Positions 1 through 13,800 of a stretch of 64,000 bases of DNA are shown in pieces. The position numbers and the translations under genes are program-made. Numbering within the stretch: the first letter of the stretch is position 1; the number at the start of each line of letters is the position of its first letter. A model generated the notes under the pieces. It had not been told where the DNA came from. It made no database searches and saw only the letters and a list, made by a program, of their open reading frames with translations. Source of the DNA: Oxyruncus cristatus (taxonomy: Eukaryota > Chordata > Aves > Passeriformes > Cotingidae); the NCBI GenBank assembly GCA_013399855.1, contig VXAY01000778.1, positions 16,462-80,461 on the forward strand, given 5' to 3'.

Positions 1-3000
1 AGGAGAGGGAAGGCTGGGGGGTGGGATATGGGGGGGCTGAGCAATGGGTTATAGAGGGGGAGCACTGAGAAATGAGGTCTGCAGGAGCCTGAAATATGGG
101 ATATGGGTGGGGGGTCTGGGAGGGAAATTAAAGGGTTTACTGCACATTTTCTGCTGTTCACATTGCTCTGGCTTAGCTGGTACCGGTGCTGGAATAGGCT
201 AAGGGTGTTTTCCTGGTGTGGTAGTACCATTGTTTCCTGGCAATTTAATGGGGCTGGCTTTAGGTCGTGTCACCTCCTTTCCCAATCCTGGTCCCAACCC
301 CTCAAGGAGCAGGACCCTTAGAGCTGCCCCATATCCCGCTCGGTGAGTGCTCTGGAGGTGTTTTTCCAACACTCTGGGAGCCCACTGTCTGCAGGCGAGC
401 ATTTCTGCTGAATTGCAGCTATCAGCATTGTTTATGTGAACCCCACCTCCTTCTTCCCCCTCCCTCAGTCTCGGAAGAGGCTTTTTCCATCCGTGTTCTT
501 CCCAGAAATCCTGGCAGACAGCCGAAGTTGTCGCGCCCCAGTCCCGTTGTATTTTCGTGTGTCTCGGTCCATAAAAACGGTGCAGAAACCCACAACTGCT
601 GGTTTTGGGCCAGCGGAGGAAACCAGCTTTTTGTCCTTGCAGAGGAAGTGGTGTGTTTGTACCTGGGAAAGTGCTCCTAAATCCTGTGCATGCTGGAGTC
701 GTTCCACGAATCCCCCCGGCACACACGTGTGCAGGGCCGTGGTTTTCCTGCTTGCGTTGAACTCGCGTCCTTTTTGGTGAAGGAAACCAAGCTGACGCTG
801 CCAAGGCTCCTTTGGAATACGAGCTGAGGGCGATGGGATTTGGCTGGAGTGTGTCATGGAGGGAGTGGGAGGGGAGGGTACTTGGCTCTCACCCTGCCAA
901 TCTGGGCAGCAGCGGCACTGAGGGTGTTGATCCCGATGAAGTAGGTGACGTTCCTGCCAGTGCAAGCTGCAGAGGAGCACTGGGATGCTGCTGGATCCCA
1001 GCGGGATCTCTGCAGAACCCCGACAGGCGGGTGTAGCCCAGGCACGTCATGGTCTTGGGGACAAGAGGACCTTCCCTGGAGAGCGCAGCACATGTAGGCT
1101 GAGTGAGTCGCTGGGTCCTGGCGCCATCCTATAAATGGAAAATGGGTAAAGGTGTCCTTTCCTTACTCTCTGCTTCAGGTGGCCCTTGCCAGGTGTTTTG
1201 TGAGGCCTTAAAATGCTGATTTTTTTGCTGTAGAATCTCACCTTGTTGCACCTCTCTGTGGGCTGTCTGTCGTCCCAGATTAAATGCTGGAATGCAGTCA
1301 GCGTGTCCATGTGGATCGTTCCTTTGGAAATCTGGATGTGCCTTGTTCTCTCGGGAGCTTCCCTGTGTCGGGTGGTCCCTTCCACGGGGACAGCAGGGAC
1401 AAGTCTGTTGAGTTGTTCCTTAACTTCCCTATCTAATTTTCTTTTCCCTCGTAACTTTTGCTGGCAGGCAGGAGTTTAAACACCTGGAAAAGTCCCAGGG
1501 CTTTTCCCAGTGTTCCTTTTGCCCTATGCATGACAGAGTATCCTTTGGCAATGACTCAGTTCTTAAAGTGTCCAAGTGTAAAGATTATCCAGAGAAATTG
1601 TTTTCTTCCTGTGACCCTTGGGACTCTTCTCATGATGTGAAGGTGGCTACAGGAAAGGGGAATTTGTGAGGATGGCTGCCCTCTGACTTTGGAAAAGTAT
1701 GGAATGGACCTTCTCTTTGAAGTCCAGAAGTTAGGGATAAGGTTACCCCTGTGGCTTGCTCTGTCTGGAAAACTTAAAGCATTTGGGACCTGTAAACACA
1801 GTCAGAAATCATTCCTGGAGCAGCTCAGTTTGCAGAGGCGGTTTTCCTGCTGTAGATGTGATCACTGGGAAAGGTGGAGCTTCCTAGCTGGCTTCCTGCT
1901 CTTCAGATCCGTTCGAAACTTTGGAAAACCAGTGGTGTGCTAATATCTCTGCTCTTGTTCCACATAGATGAGTCGGGGCTGGAAAATACCCCGCTGGGGG
2001 AACTTGCTCAGTCAGTGTAGCCTGGCAGCTCTTTTTGCCCCTAGTAAATGCCAAGGGAAGGAACCATTTAGGTCGTGTGGTTGGACGTTGTGTCTGATTT
2101 TCTCCCAAAATTTCTCTGTTATCCTGATTTCCGTATTTATATTTCACAGCTTGTCTCTAAGGAAAGCGGGTCTTCCAGGAAAACATCCATCCAGTCTTGA
2201 TTTGAGGATGTTGGGAGGTGCCAGATGCGCCTTTGCCGCCTCGTTGTGACTCTGTGGGTTAATTGCTTTTCCTGAGCCTTACCTTAATTTGGGTTTGATT
2301 GGTTTAACGTCACCTCTTGATTATTAATGAGTTTTTATCTCTCACATTAACAATTCCATAATGCCGTCACATGGGTGCCATGCAGGTTCCTAAGGTTGTG
2401 GTGTGGCAGCAGAGATCTGTGGAGCTCAGGGAGTTAAAATAAAGAGGAAAAGAAGGAAGGGAAAAAAGAGGGAACGGCAGTGATTCTGTGGGCTAATACA
2501 GTGTTTGTGGGAATTATTTCAGCCTGTTTGGTGCACAGAGCAGGGAATTTGCAGCCAGGGAAGAGGCAGCCTCTGCCGGCGTGTTCCTCTTGGTTTATTC
2601 AGCGTTGTGAGAGTCTTCCCAGATGGCCTTGGAAATGAGGATGTGTGTGGGCAAACCAGCTGGTTTTGGAAAGGTGGGATTGGTGTTCAAACTGTAACAT
2701 TCCTTAGGGAGATTGTTCTTATCTGTGAAAATACCTCAGAGGATTTGCTAAGGGCAGGTCTGGAGGAAGAGGTGGGGGTTTATCCGGAAGAGAGATTAGG
2801 GAGGCAGAAGATCCTCGGGCTGGCAGGAACTGCCTCCTCCTGGGGGCTGGCTGCTGTGCCAAGACAGCATTCCTTGAGTTTTGCTGGGAACTGAACACTG
2901 TGTGGATTTTTCCATGCGTTAAGTGGGCAGTTTTGGGATTCCGCGTGTGCCTGCTCGGGATTCACCACGCTGGAGCACGTTGCTTATCTGGAGCAGAGGA

Positions 3001-6000
3001 ACGTTGCTCCAGAGTCCTGGGTCACCCAGCCATGCTTTTCCAGCCTGTGGGAATATGCTGGCAGGGCCAGGGAGCTGGGACATCCAGGCCTTGTGCAATC
3101 CCACTAAGCCGTGCTCGCCAGCTGGTCGTGGATGAGGGGAGCTGTGTCCTGGGAATTGCGTTATGGGAATGGCACTGCCCTTTCCTGAAAGGATGGGATT
3201 GCATAGTTCTGCCAAGTGAGCTGGAAGTGCAGATGGGATATCTTTGTGCAGAGAGCCTTGGAGAGTTTTAATGCCCCACCTGGGCACTAGTTTTCTAAAT
3301 TGTGCTTTTTTTGTGAACACACTCCCAAAGTTTTACGGAGAATAGGAAAAAATGCTCTTAAAGTGTGTTACCTGTAATTCCTGGTCACCTGTCCCAGTGG
3401 AACTGCTCTAAACTAACACCTGGAACACAGATTTCTATAGGTTTAAACATGAAAATGCTCAATAATTGAAACTGGAGCATTTGGGGGACTCGTGGGCCCT
3501 GTAGAACTCCCGAAACGTTGGAGACTTGGTCCATCCTCCTGATTAGAAGGAAAAACTCCTGATTTGCCAGAGCTTTGCTGCTGTCCCATGGTCCTGGTTC
3601 TCTGGAGGTCCCTGTTCCTGGGTTTGTTCGAGGAGAGGCACTGGCTCATGGCAAGGAAAATGCCTGGTGCTATTTTGGAGTGACCCGGGTCCGCAGGGAA
3701 ATTTAATCGGCGTCGTGTGACTTCGTGGATGTGCCCAAGACGTGCGGCTGCTCTAAGAATAGGGACTGTTTTATTAACTCGGAGAGGTTAAACAGGTTTT
3801 AAAATGCAGCCCACAGCTTAAAACCAACGGGGGCATTTATATGGTTGGATTTCTGTTGGAGGTTTCCAGACCCTCTCTGCATCCTAACATTTTCCCAGTT
3901 AATTCTGAATGTCGAAATATTGGTTGGTTTTGAATTGTAACTAATTCTTGGCGTGTTTTCCTGTGTCTCATTCTTCACGCAAACCCTCTGCTGCTGTTGG
4001 AGGAGTGGGTTTGTTGTGCTGTTTGCCACATTTTCTTAAAATTCCCAGCCGATTGTGTTGGTTTGTGGAAGGTACAGAGCTCTGACATCCATTGAAAAAA
4101 ATCTCTCTCAGAAATGCTTCCATGACTGTCATTATTCGGAATGGAGAAATAAACAAGGAACAAGTTGCTGATGGGACTAATTGAGTTTGCTGAAAGATTC
4201 TTTCTCCAGCAGCAGCAATTAATGAAACTTTTTATACCCAGGGGGCAAACTAGACTGGCTCTCCTTTGGAATTTCGTTCCACTTAGGAGAACTGACCAAA
4301 ATATTAATAAATAAATTCTTTGCATGGTGTTCCAGTGATTGTTTTTGTGTTTAATGGAGTTGTTGCATCATTTGTGACAAACAAGCAGTGGATAACAAGG
4401 GTGCGGTCCCTGCTTAAGCTGATTTTAGTTTGTGGGAGATTGAATGAGGCCATCGGGGTGTTACTCCCTCCTTTCCATCCAGGGATCTGCCCCAACCTCC
4501 CCAAAAAAAGAGGTATTTAAACAATTTTCTTAGGTCGTTTGTGTCACAGGCTTCATTTGGAAAACAAAGGCGCTGATAATCATTTCCTTGCGGTTTCTCA
4601 ATGTGACAGGAGAATGACTTAGCAGGAAAAGGAGAAGTTGGGATCAAACTTAATCCCGTTAACTGGGAAAAAAACCCCCTTTTTTTTTTTTTTTTGGTGA
4701 GCTGCGGTGTGGGAGAGGTGTTCTGGCTGCTGCTGCTGCTGCTGAAATTTTTCTTGCTGGGTGTTCGAATGAGCAGGGCAAGTGGATGTTGGAAAAACAG
4801 ACCTAATAGGCTGCACTTCGAAGTCCCAGTTTTTGAGTGGGAGAGAGACACACACGCGGCACAGAAAGGCAGAAAACTAAGCTACTTAATTTCCCAGCTT
4901 TTTAGAACTTTGGTTATAAATCCTCTCCCTGGCCTTACGCATTTTTGTGTGCAGAGTTTTTGACGTGAAACCTCCTAGAACCGGCTGCAGTTTGTACCCC
5001 CTTTGCTCCGCGCGTGCAGCCCTAACTCCTGTGTAATTCCAAGGGGAAGATTCCCGGCCTGGCCAGCTCAGCTCTTTTCAGCCTCGCAGGCTCCAGGCCA
5101 GGAGAACATAAGCCTCTCCACGTAATTCCTGCCGTGCTTACCTTGCTGGGATGTTCTCAGCTCGTCTTCCTCTGGTGTGTTACTTTACAGTGTGTGCGGA
5201 GATGAAAACAATCCCTCTGTGCAGGAAGATTCGTCCTGGCTTCGCTCGGAGGAGCACTTCCACGTGCTTCTCCCTTTTGGGGAGTTTTGTTTTATTTTTT
5301 TTTTACCTCCCAGGCTGTGGGAGGGCATGGTGTGTATCTGTATTTCCGTGCTTTCCCCCCTCTGAGGTAGATTTATATGTGGTGCTCTCATCGCCTTGTC
5401 ACCGCTCACAGCTCTCTGACAGAGCTGCCAACTTGCTCTTCCCAGGAGACAAAACCGTCTCCCAAGTCTTTCATCCTGGATTTCATGTGCTGAAAGCACC
5501 TTTCCATGACTAACCAACCACCTTGAAAACCTGCTACAAGGGGATCTGGCTGCAGCTGGAGTTCAACCTCTTGTTTCTCCCTAAACGGGGCAGCTGGTTG
5601 GGTTTCAGATTGATGGCTGGGGCACCAAAAATAGCTGGAAAATGGGGTGTATGAGGCTCCCCAACACCAACCCTTCCCTGTGCCACAGGTGAGGAATGGA
5701 ACTAGATCACCCTTGTGCTGGTAGAGGAGTTTCTCAAGGTGTTCATCCACGTGAGGACACGTAATAACTGATTTTTTGGCAATTTATGCGACACTCAGCA
5801 CTTTGCAAAAAGAACTGATTTTTGTGTAGGTGTTCCGGTGGTGAAATGGTGAGGTGTGAGACAGCATTTCTAGATGTATTTTCGTAGCCTCTTAAACACG
5901 AGTTTCAAAAATAAGCGATAAAACAAGGCATAAAAGAAGTAAAAATATCCTTGAGTTAACGTAACCTTTTTGCTGATCGAAGGGCAAGTGGTTTGTATCA

Positions 6001-7734
6001 ATTATATACATACATAAGAGCAGAGTGTGGTGTGATTGGAGCGTGAGTTCAGTGCCTGCTGTCCTGCCTCCTGGGAGAGGAGGCTGTTTAGTTTTCCAGC
6101 TCCTGCAGGATCCAGGACAGGCATCACGTCACGTGAGTGTTCCATGGCTGAATCACCTGTCCCGGCACCTGGGAAGATGCAGCTGCCGAGCAGGAGCTCC
6201 CGGCTCCGAAACCTTTTCGCCTGGGTTTTGACACGTTGAGTCCCTGCTAATTGTGAAAATACTTGTGGTGGATCCTTCTCTGCTTTTCCTTTTTTTTTTT
6301 TTTTTTTGTCCTGGAGCTGGTTATTCCGTGAGGAAGGATAGTGTTCAATGCCAAGCTCTCCTTTAGCAGTGGCGGAAGAGGATTGTGTCTGCTTATGAGG
6401 TATTTTCCAGTGGGATTGCAAGGGGGTGAGAGTGGCTGGCGCTTGGATTAGGATGGAGTTTTCGTTCAAAAATCACCCTTTCTCTGACTTCCAGAGCAGT
6501 TTTGGGTGGGTTGCTGGGGTGTTTGGTTAAGGGTAAGTCAGTGGATGGCTTGGAAATTCCCGGGGATCCCGGGTTTATCTGCACAACTTGAATATACAAA
6601 CCTTGGTCTGTTGGCAGCGATGTGGAAAGGGAATGTGAGCTGCTGTAATAAAATATAAACAAAATGGAAATAGAGCCAAATATGCCACATAGAGGCACCT
6701 TCTTTCACAGGTTTTCTCCTTTCTGAGCTTCCTCTATATGCCTGGGTTGTTTTAATCCTCTGCGATAAGAGATCCTGTGGACCCTTAAGCCAGAACTCAA
6801 GTCTTTATCGTGTTTTACACGCCCAGACTTCCCATGCTTCCCATCTGTGACCGGAGATGTTTTCCACTGAAAACAATGAATGGCTTCTCATTAGGAAGGG
6901 AATTTTTAGCTTCAAGTAGAAGAAGAGGTGGATATTGTAAGAATATTCACTGTGTGATGATCACTGGGTGCAGGAGGTGTGTGTCATCCTGGGATGGTTT
7001 GGCTGGGAAGGGACCTTAAAGCCCATCCAGTCCCACCCCTTGCCATGGGCAGGGGCACCTTTCACTATTCCAGGTTGCTCCAAGCCCCGTCCAGCCTGGC
7101 CTGGAACACTTCCAGGGATGGGGCAGCCGCAGCTTCCCTGGGCAACCTGTACCAGAAGAATTTCTTCTTGAGTGTTTTGCCAAAATCCATATAAACCCAT
7201 GGATGGGGTTTTTTTACCAGTGTGGAATAACCACCCAGCTTGGCTGACAAGGCTGTTCCCACACAAACCCCTTGTGCTCAGAGCACTGAAACTGCAGGAA
7301 TCCCTGGAAATCAGCACTGGAATTCTTACAGTTGCAGCTGTTCTTCTTTAGAGATTTTTCAATAATTTTTTTTTTAACAACTAGTTTTTCTTGCATAATT
7401 CCCACGTTTGTAGTAAACTGGGTTAGTCTTAAGGGTCTGTTCACCCTGCTGCAGTTTTTATGAGTAGGCTGTGAAACAGAGCAGCACTGTCAGGTGTGGA
7501 CCTGCCAAACCAGAGGAGGTGTTTGGATCCAGTGCTGTTGTTTTCAGAGTTGCTGCTGTACACACGCAGTGCCACTGTAAATTCAGCTCCCCGTGCTCTA
7601 CAGTACAGCAAACCTCAGTGTTCCTGACTGCTCTCTGTGCATTTGGCCTCCTGAGGCTGCACTGGCGTGGGGTGGGGAGATGTAAGTCAGTTTTTCTGCT
7701 TTTTGATGCCAGTCTTCTTTCTTCTGAATTTTAG
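1..7734 (+). other. PTDSS2: PTDSS2 intron 1 (3' part)
   Basis: No exon-like sequence matching the PTDSS2 N-terminus was found here, so exon 1 is probably to the left of the window. Contents noted: G-rich sequence at 1-120, poly-T tracts at 4680-4695 and 6290-6307, and a CR1 fragment near 6.98-7.17 kb. Nothing else is recognisable. Confidence 0.7.
6981..7170 (-). mobile_element. CR1 LINE 3' fragment
   Basis: Reads as the reverse complement of the avian CR1 3' end: a tggtttggctgggaaggga start, the cccttgccatgggcagggg block, then gttgctccaagccccgtcc and cttccagggatggggcagcc. It is 5'-truncated, as most CR1 copies are. Confidence 0.88.
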
Positions 7735-7836
7735 GAGAGCTCATACCCTAACAGTCTTGTTCATCCTCACGTGTGCGCTGGGCTACGTGACCCTGCTGGA
7801 AGAGACTCCCCAGGACACAGCCTACAACACCAAGAG
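7735..7836 (+). CDS. PTDSS2: PTDSS2 exon 2
   Basis: Acceptor ...ttttag precedes base 7735; donor gtaaat follows 7836. It encodes [17 protein letters not shown] and then [16 protein letters not shown], which is the first membrane segment plus a polar loop. It ends two bases into an Arg codon that exon 3 completes. Confidence 0.93.
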
Positions 7837-10800
7837 GTAAATAACTGAGCAGGGGGTTCTCAAGTGTGTTTTTGGAACCTCTGCACTCCCTCACTGAAGT
7901 TCCTGAACCCTTTAGGAAGCTACAAAACCCATCACAAGGCCATAAGCTCCTCTGATGCTGATCACTGAATGTGATTTCTAAGCAGTTTAGTGTCACTGTC
8001 ATGCCTGTGGCTGTTGTGTGGTGGGGTTTAAAAACCCTCTCTTAAAATAACCTTTTCTTAAAATAACCGTCATTTCTAAATGAGAGGAGCTGTGACTAAA
8101 TTTCTCTGACTCAAGTGCCTTTTTTAAAACTGTGTTCAAGATTTTCAGCACAAATCGCTGTTTGTTGTTGAAAATTGCCGCGAGGGCTCGTAGCCCGAAG
8201 GGAAACAAGGATGGGATGACTCTGTTTCTACTGCAATTTAAGCTGATTCAATGTGGTTGAATTTCTCCTCTTTTTCAATACAGTAGGGAAGAAATAGCAT
8301 GTAGAAAAGTGGTGTTTGAAAAAGCTAAGTGCTTTTTAAAAACATGCTGCAAAGCATCCTTGCTAGAAATGCGAAAATCACTGTTTTCTGCCAGTCTGGT
8401 TTCTTAAATATAACAGGTTTTTTTCCCCCCCCTTGCTATTAAAGGGTTTCTTCCTATTTTTGTACATTTCTGAAGTGACTCAGGATATAGCATTTGTCAT
8501 CCTGGGCATGCAGGAGTTGGGGTATTTCCTGAGATAATCCTGGTTGTTCTGGCAGTTGCACGATAGCTGGGGCTGGTGGGACTCAGCCCGTGCCCACCCG
8601 AGTGCTGGGATTTTACTCGTGGGGCTGAAATGGAACAGGTCGGAAGCTCTCTGGGGCTGGGAAAGGTTCTGGAAGGCTTCTGTGTGAACAAATGCCATTT
8701 TGTTCCCCCTTAAAATGAGGGAGTCCGGGCTGGAGGCGTGACATGGTCCGGAATGGCCGTTTGAAACTGGGGAAGGGGAAAAGCTGAAGAAGTGATAACA
8801 CATCCTCAGGGAGTAATGCAGGGCTAAGGTGCATTACTCAGTGGAATATCTTATTGAAGAGCTTAGAGCCTTCACTGCCTTAATCAAAACAAACCCGGGG
8901 AAGATTAGTCAGCAGGTGAGCCTTTCTCTCAGGAAATACAAGTTGTTTTCTGCCTATCCAGTGTGGGGAATTGAGCGCCCATTTGTGAAAACCAACTTAC
9001 AATGTCATACCAGGGGAGGGGCACCAAGAGGGCTTTGATCTCTTCTGCTGCTCTGGCTGTGGAATTCTACCTGTCACGGAAATCCTTGAAGAGCAGCAGC
9101 ATCCTGAGGATTGGACACGGTCTTCCAAATGTTCCATGTTTTGTACATCTCTGTTCCCGCTCCTGCTGCTCCCTTAGGTTGTTGTCGGCCATTCCAGCTC
9201 CATGCCCATGGGGAGGATAGTTAACAGGTTATTCCTTTTTCCAAGCTAAAGATCAGTGCAGGCATAACCATGAGTCCTGTGGGCCTTTCCCAGGCTTTAC
9301 CTGCTGCCTCGACCCTGATTCCCGGAAGGGATGGACGTGGCTGTGCACACGCTCCTTGTGCCGAGTCCTTTTCCAGGGAACTCTGGTCTCTCAATTGAAT
9401 CATGGAATATCCAGAGCTGGAAGGCACTCACAAGGATCAAAGTCCATCCCCTGGCCCTGCACAGGACAGCCCCAAGAATCCCTCTATGAGCCTCTTTTGT
9501 GAGGTCTCTGAGGTGCTACAACAAGTTTAGCACCGTCCTACATGAAGGATTCCAGCTCAGGATTCCCTGTCCCTTACCTTCTCCTGCAGCTGGGAGCCTG
9601 GCTCTTCAAGTGTGAATCTGAACAAGAAGATGATGTGTTTAGGTGTATGTCTGAACAAAAGCAGGCACTTCAGAGCAGGATAATGCAGTCACAACGTGCA
9701 TAAGTATATCCGTAGCCCAAATGTTCACAGAATTTTTATTTTTGCTTCCATAACTTAAAACCCCTTATCCCAGCCCGAGACCTTTGTCAGTCCTGATGCA
9801 GAGCTGTATTTTGATTTCAAATCCTGGCCAGCACGAGGCTGTCCCTGTGTGCTGGTGCTGTATGGGAACACTTGCTGCCTAATGACCAGGAGTGGTTTTG
9901 GCACCACTGAGCAGAGTCTGAAGCTGTCATGGGGTTTTATTTCCACCTCCTGCACACTGACAGTGGAGCAGTGTTTGGGGGTAGGTGCAGATCCTGAGTA
10001 CACACTTCCAAGCACTCCAGCCTGCTTTGTTTCCATGCTCTGGCTGAGGAGCAGAAGGTGCTCAGAGCAGTGAATTGAGGTGAAGTTCCTGAATTTGCTG
10101 GCTCTGTGTTTCCCGGACTGGAGTCTCATGTGAGGCTCCCACCTTCTCCCCTGAAAAATCAGGATTATCTTACTCTATAAAAGTGCTCCATCCAGTCACT
10201 GACAGGAGCAGGGTGAGTGGTGGAGTCATGGAATAAGTCACAGGAGAAATGATGGGCAAACCCCACGTGAGGGCAGGGACCTCTGAGCTCGTGGGGTGTG
10301 GTGTCTGTAGCCGAGATTTGTGTTTGCATCTGTCTGACGTTCCAGGGACATTTTCCCTCCTGCAGCGGGCCAGGGCAATTAAACAATTAAAGGTGGATTA
10401 TTTCTTTTAAAGGTAAGGTTTGTGGAAATCTTTTATGTGTAGATCTAATCAAGAGTTCGTTAGGACCCCACACGTGATCCTGTTATATATTGTGATTAAA
10501 CTGCCTCTGTTGTAAGGACAGTGGAACATTTCCTTTGTTAGGCAAAGAGCTGTTGTGCTGCAGACCTGTCTGAGCCATGGGGCTTTTATTCCCTCAGTTC
10601 CTTGTCCCCTCGTCCTCTGTTCAGCACTTGGGAAGGACAGGACTGAGCTCCATCTCAGAGAGGAGCCAAGTACACTGAGCACCTCCTTTGCATACCACGG
10701 CTGGGGAAGAAATCCGCAGCTCCCAAATATTTTGAATGCTGAGCAAGGCGTCTTGGGGGGAAAAATCTTTTCTTTTTTTTTTCTTTTTTTTTTTTTCTCT

Positions 10801-13800
10801 TTTTCCCTTCCCCCCCATATAAAACACATTTGGGTTTAAAACCACCTTTTTTTCCCATATAAAACACATCCAGGTTTCACAGCACCTGTGTGCTCCAGGG
10901 TCGTACACTGCATTTCAAGCCATGAACTGTCTCCTCTGAGATGCCTTTCTGCATAGTTTTTGGCTATCCCTGCCTTCCGTGGGGACGGATCCTGGGATCT
11001 GTGGGTTTGCTCCTTGGTGATGTCCAGCTGCTGTGGCTGAACACCCACACAGGAATTGAGATACCAAAGAGACCGGACCTCCATGTGCCCGTTTTCCAGG
11101 GCCTGTGGGTGGTACCAGCTGTGCCAGTGTGCATCCAGCCCGGGCCTGGGGACTCAGGGAGTGGGAGCTGGCTCAGTGAATCCCGGGACAAAGGACCATA
11201 CACAGCTCCTCACAGACAGGCTTCGTTGTCCCGCGCCTCTGAATCGACTCTTAGCACAGACAAGAGCTTGTTTGTACCAGTGAAACTGCTGCCAGGGTCT
11301 CCCTTTATTGTTTGGTTAAGTGCTAAAATGATTTTGGCAGGCACAGGTTACTGCTTTGTGCCTCCCTGATGTGCTGCTCGGGAAGAACCACTGGCTGTGT
11401 CCATCCAGGTGAGGAGAGGAAACCCCCTCTCAGGTCCTGGAGCATTCCTGCCTCTGGGCCAGGCTGCTGGTTAGGCCTTGGAAGCTTCCTGAGGAGACAG
11501 ATTAATGATGTTAAGGGGGAAAATTTAGTTACCACTGGAAAAAAAAAAACCAAAATATAATGAAGGTGGCATGGCTGTTATGCGAATTTGGGATTTGCTT
11601 CCAGACTTGCCATGGTGAACTTGAAGTAAATTAATATGTCTGAATCCCCAGTGTGTTTTATGGGCTGAGGATGGGTTTTAGAAGGAGCACAGCTAAGTTG
11701 CTGTGGTGATTTGGATTCAGGATTGGAATTCCAGCTTTGGGAAAACGACCTGTGGACTGAGGGGTCCGGACTGTGAGCAGAGATGGGGTTGTCACACCTC
11801 ACACAATACAGGCTGTTCCACGGCAGTTCCTCGTGCTGGTGCTTCCAAATACAACTATGACTCAAAATGCAGAATATTCTCATTATTTGAGGTCAGCTGA
11901 AAGGGTTTTGCCATCCAGATCTCTGGAAATCCCGATGGAACTGCCTATTCACAGGTCCATTCAGCAGCTAATTCTGGTGAGCTTTCCTCAGTGTTTAAAG
12001 CAGGCAAAATAACTGAGTTACACATCTGTTTACTAAACCCTGTTTTTATTTTCAGGAAGCACAGACACTTGTACTCAGAGGTGAATGTTGCAAAATAAGT
12101 GTCGTAAATCCTTTAGTTTTCTATTTTGAATAGAATTTTTGACACGTTTGAAGTATGAACAGTCTCCTACTGCTTTTGGTTTGTAACATTTGCTCTCTGA
12201 CAGCAGAATTATTGGGTATTTTCTGTGGCTCCCGCAGGCTGAGCCATTTCATTTGCAGTCAGGGGTTGCATCATTTACTGCAAGCAGGGAATGAGCTATT
12301 TCCCAATTATCCGTCCCTTCAGCCAGCACTTAGGCAGGTGGTATGAGACAGCAGGATCCAGTGGGAATTGAGGTGTATTAAAAAGAGCATTTTTGGATTG
12401 CTTTGTGCCACTTAATCCAGTAAAACTAATGGAACGTGTCCAGGGTTCTGGGTCTTTGGTATATTTGGGCTCCTGGTCCGATGATCTGTTTTTATTTGAT
12501 ATCTCTGCTGTGTTCTCTAGGCTCTGTGTTACAGTTCCAGCCCTTGAAACAGCAGCGGTGCTGGTGTGGTCTTGCAAGCTCCTCCTTGTCCTGAGTTGAT
12601 AAGAAGCTGTTTTTGGAGTGGGGACAAGTCTAACGGCTCATTTTTAAATTTCGTGGGAATCTAGTGGAGAAACACTCTCACTGCTAAATCCCAAGTGTCT
12701 CCGTGACCTGGTGGGAATAAGAGCTGCTCACAGACACAGGGAGGCGTTTGACTCACTGTGTGATCCCCATCCTGGGGACCCAGGCACTGCCCTTTTGGGG
12801 CTGTTTTTTCTGGGTGGTTTCTGGATCCATTTGTGATGGACACATCCAGCAGTTCAGAAACCAGAGTCCAGACGCCTCTCACGTCAGAGAACACGACGTG
12901 CAGTCCCGTGAGGAGGATGAAGCAATAAAACGGGTTGTTGTGTTTTCCCTTTCAGAGGTATCGTTGCCAGCATTTTGGTTTTCTTGTGTTTCGGGGTGAC
13001 CCAAGCTAAAGATGGACCGTTTTCAAGGCCTCACCCAGGTAATTCACCTTGCTGGGGTGCCTCAGATCTCTCTGGCGAGCTGCCTGGTTTGTGGGGAAGG
13101 TCGGTGTTTGTGTTGCCCGGAGAGGAGGTAAGTCGTAACTTCGGTAATCGCGGGGCTTCATCGGCACTGCCCACTTATCACGTCGGCTCCACTCCATCCT
13201 GCCGGGCTTCCAGGCTGCCTGGAGCATGGAGGCTCTGCTTGGATCTCCTGTTTCGGCTTCCTGTTGTTAGTAAAAGGCTTTGTGTGAACCGCCCGGTTCT
13301 TCAAACCTGACCTTCCCCTGTTTATCCTTTTTGTTTTTCTCCCCTCTGTTCTGGGATTACATTTATGGCCTTGTATCCGGTGCTCCCTTTGTTCCATGTC
13401 CATTATCCACAGAAAATGGAGATCAGAAGCCCTTGATTATGATTTTAAAGACTTCTTGTAAGACTGGAAGTCTTGAAAGCATTTGAAAGCCCAACACAAA
13501 CCTCTTCCACGTAACGTAGCAGCAGGTGAAACGTGAAAATATTTTAATATCTTTGATCTTTTGCCTATTTTTAGATGGGAACCATTGAAAGAGAAAGAAT
13601 TAAGGGAATTTATACAGGCTTAAATAATATTCCTGAAAGCATTGGCCTCTCCTACAGCCCCATAAAGCTTTAAGTGTTGTTTTAAGCCAAAAATTTAACC
13701 CTCCAGTTTAGGAATGAGAACCAGCAGACACCTCAGAAACCTCAGGCAAAGCAGGAGTGGTTCCAGATCAATGCCCTTTGCGAATCGAGGGGGTTTTATT

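Larger units (their letters stand above)
7837..12955 (+). other. PTDSS2: PTDSS2 intron 2
   Basis: Holds a CR1 fragment (about 9396-9515), a T-rich tract (10,768-10,806) followed by two copies of a ~35-bp sequence (10,815-10,887), and an A tract near 11,540. I see no coding sequence in it. Confidence 0.7.

Noticed and set aside
1..7734. Possible PTDSS2 exon 1
   Set aside because: No ATG-containing segment ending in a phase-matched donor and encoding the expected acidic/polar N-terminus was found, nor a CpG island, so exon 1 is probably outside the window.
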